Source of the DNA: Myxococcales bacterium
GTDB lineage: Bacteria; Myxococcota; Bradymonadia; UBA7976; UBA1532
DNA: 9,564 nt
Reading direction: 5' to 3'
NCBI GenBank assembly: GCA_020430675.1
Contig: JAGQJJ010000098.1
Coordinates: 1 to 9,564 of the forward strand
The position numbers and the translations under genes were made by a program. Below are positions 1 through 6,258 of the stretch, one piece after another (position 1 is the first letter of the stretch; the number at the start of each line of letters is the position of its first letter). The notes beneath the pieces were generated by a model, which saw only the letters and a list, made by a program, of their open reading frames with translations, had not been told where the DNA came from and did not search any database.

Positions 1-1138
1 CGGGCACGTTGCCCCACGCCAGCGCCGGCGCGGGCGCCGGGTCGGGCACGGCGGGGTACTCCGCCGAGTGGCGCACCGCCGAGCGCGCGAGCACATCGCC
101 GAGCGACTCGGCCATCGGCGCCGGCTTTGCCGGGTTGGTCTTGGCGGTCTGACTGACGAGGGCCGGCGGCGCGTCGGCGATGACCCGCCGGGGCGCGGTC
201 GCGCCGGGCTGGATGACACCCTCGAAGTAGAGCCGGCTCATCAGCTCCAGCGCGGTCAGATCGGGCAGGTCGCTGTCGTCGATGACCTCATGCCCGGTGC
301 GCCGGCCGTCCAGGTAGCGCAGGAGCACGTTGGCTTCATCGGGCAGATCGGCCAGCCGATCGGAGAGCACCTCGTAGTCGACCTCGAAGACCAGCTCCAG
401 CGGCGGCAGCTGCTCGCGAATGCGCCCCCACTCGTCGAGTCGCCGCATGCCCTCCATCAGCAGATGCGCGGTCGAGATCGACATCGTTTGCGGCTTTGTC
501 GGCGTGTGGAAGTCGATCTCGAACTCGCCGCTGCTCCAGGTCAGCAACCGATAGACCGCCTCATCGCCGGTCAGCGGGCCGCTGGTCGCGTCGATGACCG
601 CGCCGCCGCGGAACCAGATGGTCGCTTGATGCGGCGGGCGCTCGACCCGCAGCGTGCCGCTCTTGTGGCCGATGGCCATCGTCTGCAGCAGGTCGACCAC
701 GCCCATGTCTTCGAGCCGCCCGGCCAGCCGCCGCCGCCCCGGGGCCCGCTCGGCGCGCTCGCGGTCGCGCCGCTGCAACAACAACCGCACCCGGGCGATG
801 ACTTCGCGGGTGGTGATCGGGCGCACCAGATAATCCTCGGCGCCCATCTCCAGCCCGCGCACCTTGGTCTCGACCGCGCCATCGGCCGACAAGAACACCA
901 GCGCCGCGTCGCCCAGCGCCGGGTCGGCCTTGAGGCGCTTGCAAAGCTCGAAGCCATCGAGCACGGGCAGCGCGGTGTCGGTGAGGATGAGATCGGGCGG
1001 CACCGAGGCGGCCTTGGTCAACGCCTCGGCGCCATTGCGGGCGGTGTGCACGGCGAACCCGGCGTCGCGCAGCGAGACCTCGAGCACGCGGAGGGACTGC
1101 ACGTCACCATCGACGAGGAGGAGGGTCTGCTTCACCAT
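1..1138 (-). CDS. Response regulator: receiver domain plus DUF4388 (PATAN-type), 3' end cut by window
   Basis: The frame is open without a stop from ATG at 1138 to the left edge, giving the first 379 residues. Residues 3-122 form a CheY-like receiver: the putative phospho-acceptor is D54 (LTD), followed by LP-x-x-DGFELC, the switch serine S84 and a GAEDYLVRP segment. Residues about 138-240 match DUF4388, with the typical stretches GRLEDMGVVDLLQTM, GHKSGTLRV and AVYRLLTWSSGEFE. A further helical region and a Pro/Ala-rich tail follow from about residue 320. Proteins of this build act in cytoplasmic signalling and have no DNA-binding output domain. Two receiver positions differ from the norm: the acidic pair reads D10-G11-D12, and the conserved lysine is R106. 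The gene lies 80 bases downstream of the helicase gene on the same strand and may be co-transcribed with it. The family call is firm, but the signal and partner are unknown. Confidence 0.88.
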   Translation of the reverse strand, partial: MVKQTLLLVDGDVQSLRVLEVSLRDAGFAVHTARNGAEALTKAASVPPDLILTDTALPVLDGFELCKRLKADPALGDAALVFLSADGAVETKVRGLEMGAEDYLVRPITTREVIARVRLLLQRRDRERAERAPGRRRLAGRLEDMGVVDLLQTMAIGHKSGTLRVERPPHQATIWFRGGAVIDATSGPLTGDEAVYRLLTWSSGEFEIDFHTPTKPQTMSISTAHLLMEGMRRLDEWGRIREQLPPLELVFEVDYEVLSDRLADLPDEANVLLRYLDGRRTGHEVIDDSDLPDLTALELMSRLYFEGVIQPGATAPRRVIADAPPALVSQTAKTNPAKPAPMAESLGDVLARSAVRHSAEYPAVPDPAPAPALAWGNVP

Positions 1139-1172
1139 GCCTTCATTCCGTGGGTCAACCGCCGAAAGCCGC

Positions 1173-1185
1173 GCCCATCATGGGC
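1173..1185. repeat. 13-base palindrome between helicase and response-regulator genes
   Basis: GCCCAT-C-ATGGGC is a perfect inverted repeat centred on 1179, inside the 80-base gap (1139-1218). No T-run follows it on either strand, so it is not a convincing intrinsic terminator. On the minus strand it covers the -10 position of a weak promoter-like pair, TTGCGC (1205-1200), 17 bases, CATGAT (1182-1177), upstream of the response regulator. It could be an operator for that gene or chance. Confidence 0.3.
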
Positions 1186-1218
1186 AACCCTCGCCTGGGG
1201 CGCAAAGAATTCGCCTGC

Positions 1219-3276
1219 TCATCCACCGGGTTTGCCGAGCGTGCCGAACATCTCGGCGAACGCATCGAGGCCCTTCTTCTGCAAGGCGTCACCCGTCAGC
1301 TCGGCCACCACGCCCTTGCGGCCGCCCTCGAACAGCTTTTCGGGGATCTCATGCAGGAAGCGACTCGGCCGCCGCGCCTGCGTGCGCCCGAACTTCAGCC
1401 GCTTGCGCGCCGCGGTGACCGTGAGCGAGCGTTTGGCCCGCGTGATGCCCACGTACATCAGCCGCCGCTCCTCGGCCACCTCGGCCGGGCTCGGGCCCGC
1501 AAACGGCACGCCCGGCCGCGCGCCGCGGTGATGGGGCAAAAAGCCCTCCTCGCAGCCGACCAGATAGACCGCGGTGAACTCGAGACCCTTGGAGCCGTGC
1601 AGCGTCATCAGGCTGACCTCATCGGTCGAGGCGTCGCCGTCCTCTTCGCGCCGTGAATCGAGGCTGAGCCGCGAGATGTAGTCTTCGAGCGGCGCCGCCG
1701 GGTTGCGCTCACGGAAGGTGGTCAGCGCCGAGGCGACTTCCTCCAGGTTCTCCATGCGCCGCTGCACCCGCCGCGCGTTGTCATCGGCGCGGGTCAGGTG
1801 GTTGCGAAAGTCGAGCGTGTCGACCAGCTCCTGGCAGATCTCGCCCAGCGGTGAGAGCGGCTGGGCAAAGCGCCGCCGGTACTCGGCGAGCAGCGCGTGC
1901 AGTCCTTCGAGCGCCGTGCGCACCGCGGGCGGGATGCCGGGAACGCCTTCCGGCCGCTCGACCAGCCGCCAGAAGGGCACGCCGTGGTCCCGCGAATAAT
2001 CGCCCAGCCGGTGCACGCTCTTGTCGCCGATGCCGCGCGGCGGATAGTTCACGATGCGCCGATAGGCCGCCTCGTCGAACGGGTTGGCGATCACCCGCAG
2101 ATAGGCGATCAGATCGCGCACTTCCTTGCGATCATAGAACCGCGTGCCGCCGATGAGCCGATAGGGAATGCTCGCGCCACGCACCGCCTCTTCGATGAGC
2201 CGCGACTGGGCGTTCGTGCGATACAAGATCGCAAAATCATTCCAGTTCAGCCGTTGCGCCCGCTGCCGTCGCAGCAGATCGGTCGCCACCCAATGGGCCT
2301 CGTCATCGCCGTCTTCGGCCAGCCGATAGCGCAGCTTCTCGCCGTCGCCGTGATCGCTCCAAAGCGCCTTCTCGTGGCGCTCGGCGTTGTTCTCGATGAC
2401 GTGGTTCGCCGCCCTCAGGATGTGGTTCGTCGAGCGGTAATTGCGCGTCAGCGCGATGATCTGCGCGCCGGGGAAGTGCCGGTCGAAGCCCAGGATGTTG
2501 CCCGCGACCGCGCCGCGCCAGCCATAGATCGACTGGTCGTCATCGCCGACCGCGCACACATTCGCGTAGCGCTTTGCCAGGCCCTTGAGCAGCTCAAGCT
2601 GGGCGGCGTTGGTGTCCTGAAACTCGTCGACCATGATGTACTGAAAGCGCCCCGCCCACCGATAGGCGGCGTCGGCGTCGCGCTTGAGCACCCAGACCGG
2701 GCGCGCGATCAGGTCGTCGAAGTCGACCGCGTTCATCGCCCGCAGCTTGTCGTGATACAGCCCGGTGACCTGCGCGGCGACCGCGTCGACCCCGCCGCGC
2801 GTGGCGTCGATGCGCGACAGGCGGCCCTTGTACCAGCTCAGCCGCGCGTGCACCTGCCGCTGCGGCCAGCGCTCCAGGTCGAAGCCCTTCTCCACCAGCG
2901 CCAGCCGCACCGCTTCGATCTGATCGCCCTCGTCGAGAATGGTGAAGCCCGCCGAGAGCCCCGCGGCGGCATGCTCCTCGCGCAGAAACCGCAGCCCCAG
3001 CGCGTGAAACGTGCTCAGCGTGCAGCCCTCGGCGCCTTTGCCCACCAGCGACAGCACGCGCTCGCGCATCTCGCCGGCGGCCTTGTTGGTGAACGACAGC
3101 GCCAGGATGCGGTCGGCCGGCACCCCGCGATCGAGCAGCCAGGCGATGCGAAACGTGATGACCCGCGTCTTGCCCGAGCCGGCGCCGGCGAGCACCAAGA
3201 GCGGGCCTTCGGTGGTGATCACCGCCTGCCGCTGCTCGGGATTGAGGCCGTCGAGCGAGATCATCGGGCGCCGCAT
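1219..3276 (-). CDS. Rep/UvrD-family superfamily 1A 3'-5' DNA helicase
   Basis: This is a 685-residue protein with the full set of SF1A helicase motifs in order: Q motif LNPEQRQAV (11-19), Walker A GAGSGKT (31-37), Ia SFTNKAAGEM (61-70), II VDEFQDTN (216-223), III GDDDQSIYGWRGA (244-256), IV TRNYRST (277-283), V TLHGSKGLEF (558-567) and VI EERRLMYVGITRAKR (602-616). Such enzymes use ATP to move 3'-5' on single-stranded DNA, unwinding duplexes or stripping proteins during replication restart and repair. The length is close to E. coli Rep, and the protein stops soon after PSRFLHEIP, so the longer C-terminal tail of UvrD/PcrA is absent. I therefore lean to Rep-like without assigning a symbol. 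The start could be ATG at 3276 or the in-frame ATG four codons later (3264); neither has a clear ribosome site. The gene is divergent from fadR. Confidence 0.95.
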   Translation of the reverse strand: MRRPMISLDGLNPEQRQAVITTEGPLLVLAGAGSGKTRVITFRIAWLLDRGVPADRILALSFTNKAAGEMRERVLSLVGKGAEGCTLSTFHALGLRFLREEHAAAGLSAGFTILDEGDQIEAVRLALVEKGFDLERWPQRQVHARLSWYKGRLSRIDATRGGVDAVAAQVTGLYHDKLRAMNAVDFDDLIARPVWVLKRDADAAYRWAGRFQYIMVDEFQDTNAAQLELLKGLAKRYANVCAVGDDDQSIYGWRGAVAGNILGFDRHFPGAQIIALTRNYRSTNHILRAANHVIENNAERHEKALWSDHGDGEKLRYRLAEDGDDEAHWVATDLLRRQRAQRLNWNDFAILYRTNAQSRLIEEAVRGASIPYRLIGGTRFYDRKEVRDLIAYLRVIANPFDEAAYRRIVNYPPRGIGDKSVHRLGDYSRDHGVPFWRLVERPEGVPGIPPAVRTALEGLHALLAEYRRRFAQPLSPLGEICQELVDTLDFRNHLTRADDNARRVQRRMENLEEVASALTTFRERNPAAPLEDYISRLSLDSRREEDGDASTDEVSLMTLHGSKGLEFTAVYLVGCEEGFLPHHRGARPGVPFAGPSPAEVAEERRLMYVGITRAKRSLTVTAARKRLKFGRTQARRPSRFLHEIPEKLFEGGRKGVVAELTGDALQKKGLDAFAEMFGTLGKPGG

Positions 3277-3343
3277 CTTTCAGAGCTGATGGCCGAAGGC
3301 GGCAAATCGTGCCCGGTTGACGGCCGATCCGCAAGGCGGGGCC

Positions 3344-3372
3344 TTGACAAGTGCATGGCCGGATCCTAGAAG
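3344..3372 (+). promoter_or_regulatory. Sigma-70-like promoter of the fadR-etfBA operon
   Basis: A perfect -35 hexamer TTGACA (3344-3349) is followed by a 17-base spacer and TAGAAG (3367-3372), which matches 4 of 6 bases of the -10 consensus. Transcription would begin near 3379-3381, at the left edge of the FadR-box palindrome (3385-3402), so a bound repressor would block the start region. The position, spacing and adjacent operator support it. The imperfect -10 is the weak point. Confidence 0.6.
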
Positions 3373-3383
3373 TGCCATCCACG

Positions 3384-4058
3384 GTGAATGACCGTTCATT
3401 CAGCAGGAGCCCGGCCATCACGCTCAGCCGCCAAAGCGTCAATGACAAGCGCCAGCGCATCCTCGACGCGGCGATCGAGGTCTTTGCGCGCCGCGGCTTC
3501 TACCACGCCAAGGTCACCGAGGTGGCCGAAGAGGCGGGCGTGGCCGGTGGCACCATCTACCTGTATTTCAAGAACAAAGATGATCTGCTGATCAGCCTGT
3601 TCGAGGACCGCATGGCGGCCATCCTCGACCATTTCCGCGAAGAACTCGCGCCGCTGACCCACCCCGATGACCGGCTGCGCCGCTTCATCGAGCTGCACCT
3701 GGAGATGGTCGAGCAGAGCCCGGCGCTGGCCGAGGTGCTCACCGTCGAGCTGCGGCAGTCGGCCAAGTTCATGCGCGAGTACAAGGCCCGGCAGTTTGGC
3801 GAGTACCTCGCCCTGCTCGAGTCCATCCTCGACGAAGGCCAGCGTTCGGGCGCGTTCCGCCCCGATCTCGACCCCCGCATCCTCAAGCGCGTGCTCTTCG
3901 GGGCGCTCGATGAGGTAAGCCTGTTTTTTGTCGACCAAATTCGAATCAACCAACGACCGCCGTACGCCCTCGACCGGGCGGCGGCGCAGATCTGGAGCGT
4001 CTGTTCGGCGGGGGTGACTGACCCGTCGCGGCCGGCGCCGCCAAGGAGCGAGCCTTGA
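3384..4058 (+). CDS. fadR: TetR-family fatty-acid-degradation regulator, FadR (B. subtilis YsiA) type
   Basis: This is a cytoplasmic repressor of TetR type. From the GTG at 3384 the N-terminal helix-turn-helix runs at about residues 23-63, ending GGTIYLYFKNKDDLL, and the ligand-binding domain fills the rest. It resembles B. subtilis FadR along its whole length as I remember that protein: the same GTIYLYFKNK segment, ELRQS (122-126), the YL-x-x-L-x-x-IL-x-EG-x-x-SG stretch, and FG-x-LDE. B. subtilis FadR represses beta-oxidation genes and is released by long-chain acyl-CoA. The FadR box and the etfB-etfA neighbours support the same role here. I give GTG 3384 as the nearest canonical start, but it sits inside the operator and has no ribosome site. 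AGGAG followed 7 bases later by ATC at 3417 would give a 213-residue protein beginning where homologues begin. The stop TGA overlaps the etfB start. Confidence 0.85.
   Translation: MNDRSFSRSPAITLSRQSVNDKRQRILDAAIEVFARRGFYHAKVTEVAEEAGVAGGTIYLYFKNKDDLLISLFEDRMAAILDHFREELAPLTHPDDRLRRFIELHLEMVEQSPALAEVLTVELRQSAKFMREYKARQFGEYLALLESILDEGQRSGAFRPDLDPRILKRVLFGALDEVSLFFVDQIRINQRPPYALDRAAAQIWSVCSAGVTDPSRPAPPRSEP
3385..3402. promoter_or_regulatory. FadR box: TetR-family operator palindrome
   Basis: TGAATGA-CCGT-TCATTCA has two perfect 7-base arms around a 4-base centre. This is the same arm sequence and spacing as the FadR box of Bacillus subtilis, as I recall it from the literature. It lies just after the predicted transcription start and in front of the gene for a FadR-like TetR protein, which is the usual place for an autoregulatory operator. 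I saw no second complete copy in this window; a lone half-site-like TCATTC occurs near 1143. Confidence 0.8.
3405..3409 (+). promoter_or_regulatory. Strong ribosome binding site pointing to an ATC start for fadR
   Basis: AGGAG (3405-3409) is the only strong Shine-Dalgarno sequence ahead of the regulator. Seven bases later, in frame, is ATC (3417-3419). No ATG, GTG or TTG is in frame at an appropriate distance. The canonical candidates, GTG at 3351, 3372 and 3384, all lie upstream of this site. It therefore suggests that translation starts at 3417 with a rare codon. Confidence 0.5.
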
Positions 4059-4807
4059 AGATCCTGGTCAGTGCCAAGCGGGTCACCGACCCCTACTCCA
4101 AGCTCCATATCGGCAAGGACGGCGAGCTCGACCTGTCCGACGTGGACTTCAAGATGAACCCGTTCTGCGAGATCGCGGTCGAGGAGGCCCTGCGCATCGC
4201 CGAGAACCATGACGATGACGTCGAGGTCATCGCGGTCTCGATCGGCGACGAAGAGGCCACCAAAGAGGTGCGGACCGCGCTGGCGATGGGCGCCCACCGC
4301 GGCATCCTCGTCGAGCACGACGAGCGCCACCTCGACTCGGATCTGACCGCGCGCATCTTCTGCAAGCTCATCGAGAAGGAGGAGCCCGACCTCGTCCTGC
4401 TCGGCAAGCAGGCGGTCGACGGTGACAGCAACCAGGTCGGCCAGCTCGTCGCCGAGTACCTCGGCTGGCCCCAGGCCTGCTTCGCCTACCGGCTTGAGCT
4501 GACCGATGACGGCGCGGTGGTGCAGCGCGAGGTCGACGGCGGCGTCGAGACCGTCGAGTTGAGCTTCCCGGCGGTGATCACCACCGACCTGCGCCTCAAC
4601 GAGCCGCGCTACGCCAGCCTGCCGGGCATTATGAAAGCCAAGCGCAAGCCCCTCGATCAGTACGACCTCGACGACCTCGACCTGACGCCCGATCTGAAGG
4701 TGGAGACCATCGGCTACACCATGCCGCCGGCGCGCAAGGCCGGCATCAAGGTGGGCTCGGTCGACGAGCTGATCGCCAAGCTGGCCACCGAGGCCAAGGT
4801 CATCTGA
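4055..4807 (+). CDS. etfB: Electron transfer flavoprotein, beta subunit
   Basis: This 250-residue small subunit of the soluble ETF heterodimer binds AMP and docks acyl-CoA dehydrogenases, whose electrons ETF passes to ETF-quinone oxidoreductase. Family landmarks are the N-terminal KILVSAKRVTDP, NPFCEIAVEEALR (35-47), the nucleotide-binding LLGKQAVDGDSNQVGQ (115-130) and the dehydrogenase recognition loop region LRLNEPRYASLPGIMKAK (179-196). The length is normal for the family. The start is TTG at 4055, set by AAGGAG at 4043-4048 and a 6-base spacer. The TTG shares bases with the fadR stop (TTGA), so the two genes are probably translationally coupled. Residue conservation points to the housekeeping beta-oxidation type of ETF; I see nothing suggesting the bifurcating FixA type. 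No ETF-quinone oxidoreductase gene lies in the window. Confidence 0.96.
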   Translation: MKILVSAKRVTDPYSKLHIGKDGELDLSDVDFKMNPFCEIAVEEALRIAENHDDDVEVIAVSIGDEEATKEVRTALAMGAHRGILVEHDERHLDSDLTARIFCKLIEKEEPDLVLLGKQAVDGDSNQVGQLVAEYLGWPQACFAYRLELTDDGAVVQREVDGGVETVELSFPAVITTDLRLNEPRYASLPGIMKAKRKPLDQYDLDDLDLTPDLKVETIGYTMPPARKAGIKVGSVDELIAKLATEAKVI

Positions 4808-4828
4808 GCCGCACTGAGGAGAACGACA

Positions 4829-5809
4829 GTGAGCGACATCATCGTCCTGGCCGAGCAGCAGAACGGCAAGCTGGCCAACGCCACCCTGCACGCCCTCGGC
4901 GCGGCGCAGCAGATCGCCGCCCTCACCGGCGGCACCTATGACATCGCGGTCGCCGGCGGCGCGGGCCAGGTGGGCGGCGTGGCCCAGAAGCTCGCCGGCT
5001 ACGGCGCGGCCAAAGTCTATACCCTGGCCGACGCGACCTTGGAGCAGTACACCGCGCAGGCCTACGCCCAGGCGTTTGGTGCCGCGGCCAAGGCCGCTGG
5101 CGCCCGCTTCGTGATCGCCGCGGCGACCTCGATCGGCAAGGATTGCACCCCCCGGGTGGCCGCGCGCCTCGGCGCCGGGCAGGCCAGCGACATCATCGGC
5201 ATCGCCGAGGGCGCCGGCGGTCTGGTCTACACCCGCCCGATGTGGGCCGGCGGCATCTTGGGGCAGGTCAAGATCAACACGCCCATCCAGGTGCTCACCG
5301 TGCGCCCGACCGACTTCGACGCGGCGACCGCCAGCGGCGGGGCCAGCGCCATCGAAGCGATCGGCGCCGGCGTCGACAAGGGCAGCCTGCGCATGAAGTA
5401 CGTGGGCCTTGAAGCCGCCGAGTCGACCCGCCCGGCGCTGACCGACGCCGACGTGGTCATCTCGGGAGGTCGCGGCCTCAAAGAAGCCAAGAACTTCGAC
5501 ATCGTCGAGAAGCTCGCCGACCTGCTCGGCGGCGCGGTCGGTGCCACCCGCGCGGTGGTCGACGCGGGCTGGGTGCCCAATGACCTGCAGGTCGGCCAGA
5601 CCGGCAAGGTGGTCGCGCCCAAGCTCTACGTTGCCGTTGGCATCAGCGGCGCCATCCAGCACCTCGCCGGCATGAAGGGCTCGAAGACCATCGTCGCGAT
5701 CAACAAGGATCCCGACGCGCCGATCTTCAGCGTCGCCGACTACGGCCTCGTCGCCGACCTCTTCGACGCGATGCCCGAGCTGACCAACAAGCTGGCCGCG
5801 CGCAAGTAA
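4829..5809 (+). CDS. etfA: Electron transfer flavoprotein, alpha subunit
   Basis: This 326-residue large subunit of ETF carries the FAD that shuttles electrons from acyl-CoA dehydrogenases. The N-terminal ETF domain begins at residue 3. The C-terminal FAD-binding domain (about 200-320) has SGGRGLK (212-218), GQTGKVVAP (256-264) and the full alpha-subunit signature from Y267 to N292, containing [19 protein letters not shown] and then [18 protein letters not shown]. Length and motifs are standard, and no residue appears lost. The start is GTG at 4829, supported by GAGGAGA at 4816-4822; the gene lies 21 bases after the etfB stop. The two subunits are made from adjacent genes in the usual B-then-A order. 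The FadR box upstream of the operon implies control by fatty-acid availability. Confidence 0.97.
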   Translation: MSDIIVLAEQQNGKLANATLHALGAAQQIAALTGGTYDIAVAGGAGQVGGVAQKLAGYGAAKVYTLADATLEQYTAQAYAQAFGAAAKAAGARFVIAAATSIGKDCTPRVAARLGAGQASDIIGIAEGAGGLVYTRPMWAGGILGQVKINTPIQVLTVRPTDFDAATASGGASAIEAIGAGVDKGSLRMKYVGLEAAESTRPALTDADVVISGGRGLKEAKNFDIVEKLADLLGGAVGATRAVVDAGWVPNDLQVGQTGKVVAPKLYVAVGISGAIQHLAGMKGSKTIVAINKDPDAPIFSVADYGLVADLFDAMPELTNKLAARK

Positions 5810-5814
5810 CAGCG

Positions 5815-6258
5815 GTGCGCAAGCCCGTTGAGCCCCCAAGCGCGCCGGAGGCGGCGTCGCCGGCAAGGCCGCAAGCGGAGGCGATGCCTGAGCATCGTCG
5901 AGCATTGCGAACGCAGCAGGCGGCGTCGCCGGCAAGCGCGACGGGGTCAACGGCGCCGGGCACCGCTGAAGCGGTGGGCGACCTGCGCGTTCCGGTGCCC
6001 GACCGGCGCATCGCCGGGCGCCTGATCGGCGATCGGGCCCTGGTGCTCGACCCACGCGACGAGGTGCTGCGGCAGCTCAACGCGACGGGTTCGTTCATCT
6101 GGGCCTGCGTCGCCGAGCGGCAGCACACCGTCGACGCGATCATCGCCGCGGTGGTCGAAACCTTCGAGGTTGAACCCGAGACCGCCGCCGATGACGTCCG
6201 CGCCTTCCTCGAACGCCTCGCCCAAGAGGGCCTGATCACGCTGACCGAAGAAGGCTGA
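5815..6258 (+). CDS. PqqD-family (RRE-like) small protein with repeat-containing N-terminal extension
   Basis: Residues about 64-143 have the pattern of the PqqD family: [27 protein letters not shown] (87-96), a helix starting HTVDAI, then [25 protein letters not shown]. PqqD folds are peptide-recognition (RRE) chaperones that usually serve a radical-SAM or other RiPP enzyme. No such enzyme or precursor peptide is visible here, so the role is unknown. The first 60 or so residues are low-complexity Ala/Pro/Arg, contain an in-frame 19-base direct repeat and are not part of the domain. The start is therefore uncertain: GTG 5815 (5 bases after etfA, no clear ribosome site), ATG 5884 (GGAGG only 2 bases upstream) or GTG 5974. 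It probably shares the etf transcript. Its stop abuts the stop of the convergent SIR2-like gene. Confidence 0.8.
   Translation: MRKPVEPPSAPEAASPARPQAEAMPEHRRALRTQQAASPASATGSTAPGTAEAVGDLRVPVPDRRIAGRLIGDRALVLDPRDEVLRQLNATGSFIWACVAERQHTVDAIIAAVVETFEVEPETAADDVRAFLERLAQEGLITLTEEG
5849..5867 (+). repeat. Direct repeat copy 1 (19 bases)
   Basis: AGGCGGCGTCGCCGGCAAG occurs here and again at 5918-5936. The copies are 69 bases apart (23 codons), so both are read in the same frame as AASPA. The core CGGCGTCGCCG is itself palindromic. It lies in the low-complexity N-terminal part of the PqqD-like gene. Confidence 0.75.
5882..5897. repeat. Hairpin between the two direct-repeat copies
   Basis: CGATGC-CTGA-GCATCG is a 6-base stem with a 4-base loop. 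It can be extended by a G-T and a G-C pair (5881/5898, 5880/5899). It sits between the direct repeats at 5849 and 5918 and covers the candidate ATG at 5884. No T-run follows, so I do not call it a terminator. It could dampen translation or be part of a small inserted repeat unit. Confidence 0.45.
5918..5936 (+). repeat. Direct repeat copy 2 (19 bases)
   Basis: Second exact copy of AGGCGGCGTCGCCGGCAAG, with the first at 5849-5867. Together with the hairpin between them, the copies bound an 88-base unit that looks inserted ahead of the conserved PqqD-like domain. Confidence 0.75.

Noticed and set aside
1139..1218. Intrinsic terminator between the helicase and response-regulator genes
   Set aside because: The palindrome at 1173-1185 can form only a short stem and no T-run follows on the minus strand.
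68..1531. 487-codon plus-strand open frame opposite the response regulator and the helicase 3' end
   Set aside because: It is codon-aligned with the antisense of the receiver-DUF4388 gene and extends across two minus-strand genes; it is a shadow of them.
1897..3369. 490-codon plus-strand open frame opposite the helicase gene
   Set aside because: The minus strand carries every SF1 helicase motif in order. The plus frame is compositionally biased and matches no family.
3557..6055. 832-codon open frame on the minus strand opposite fadR, etfB and etfA
   Set aside because: It lies wholly antisense to well-supported genes, shows no recognisable domain, and such frames are expected in GC-rich coding DNA.
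5815..6258. RiPP biosynthesis cluster around the PqqD-like gene
   Set aside because: No precursor peptide, radical-SAM enzyme, cyclodehydratase or peptidase gene lies nearby.
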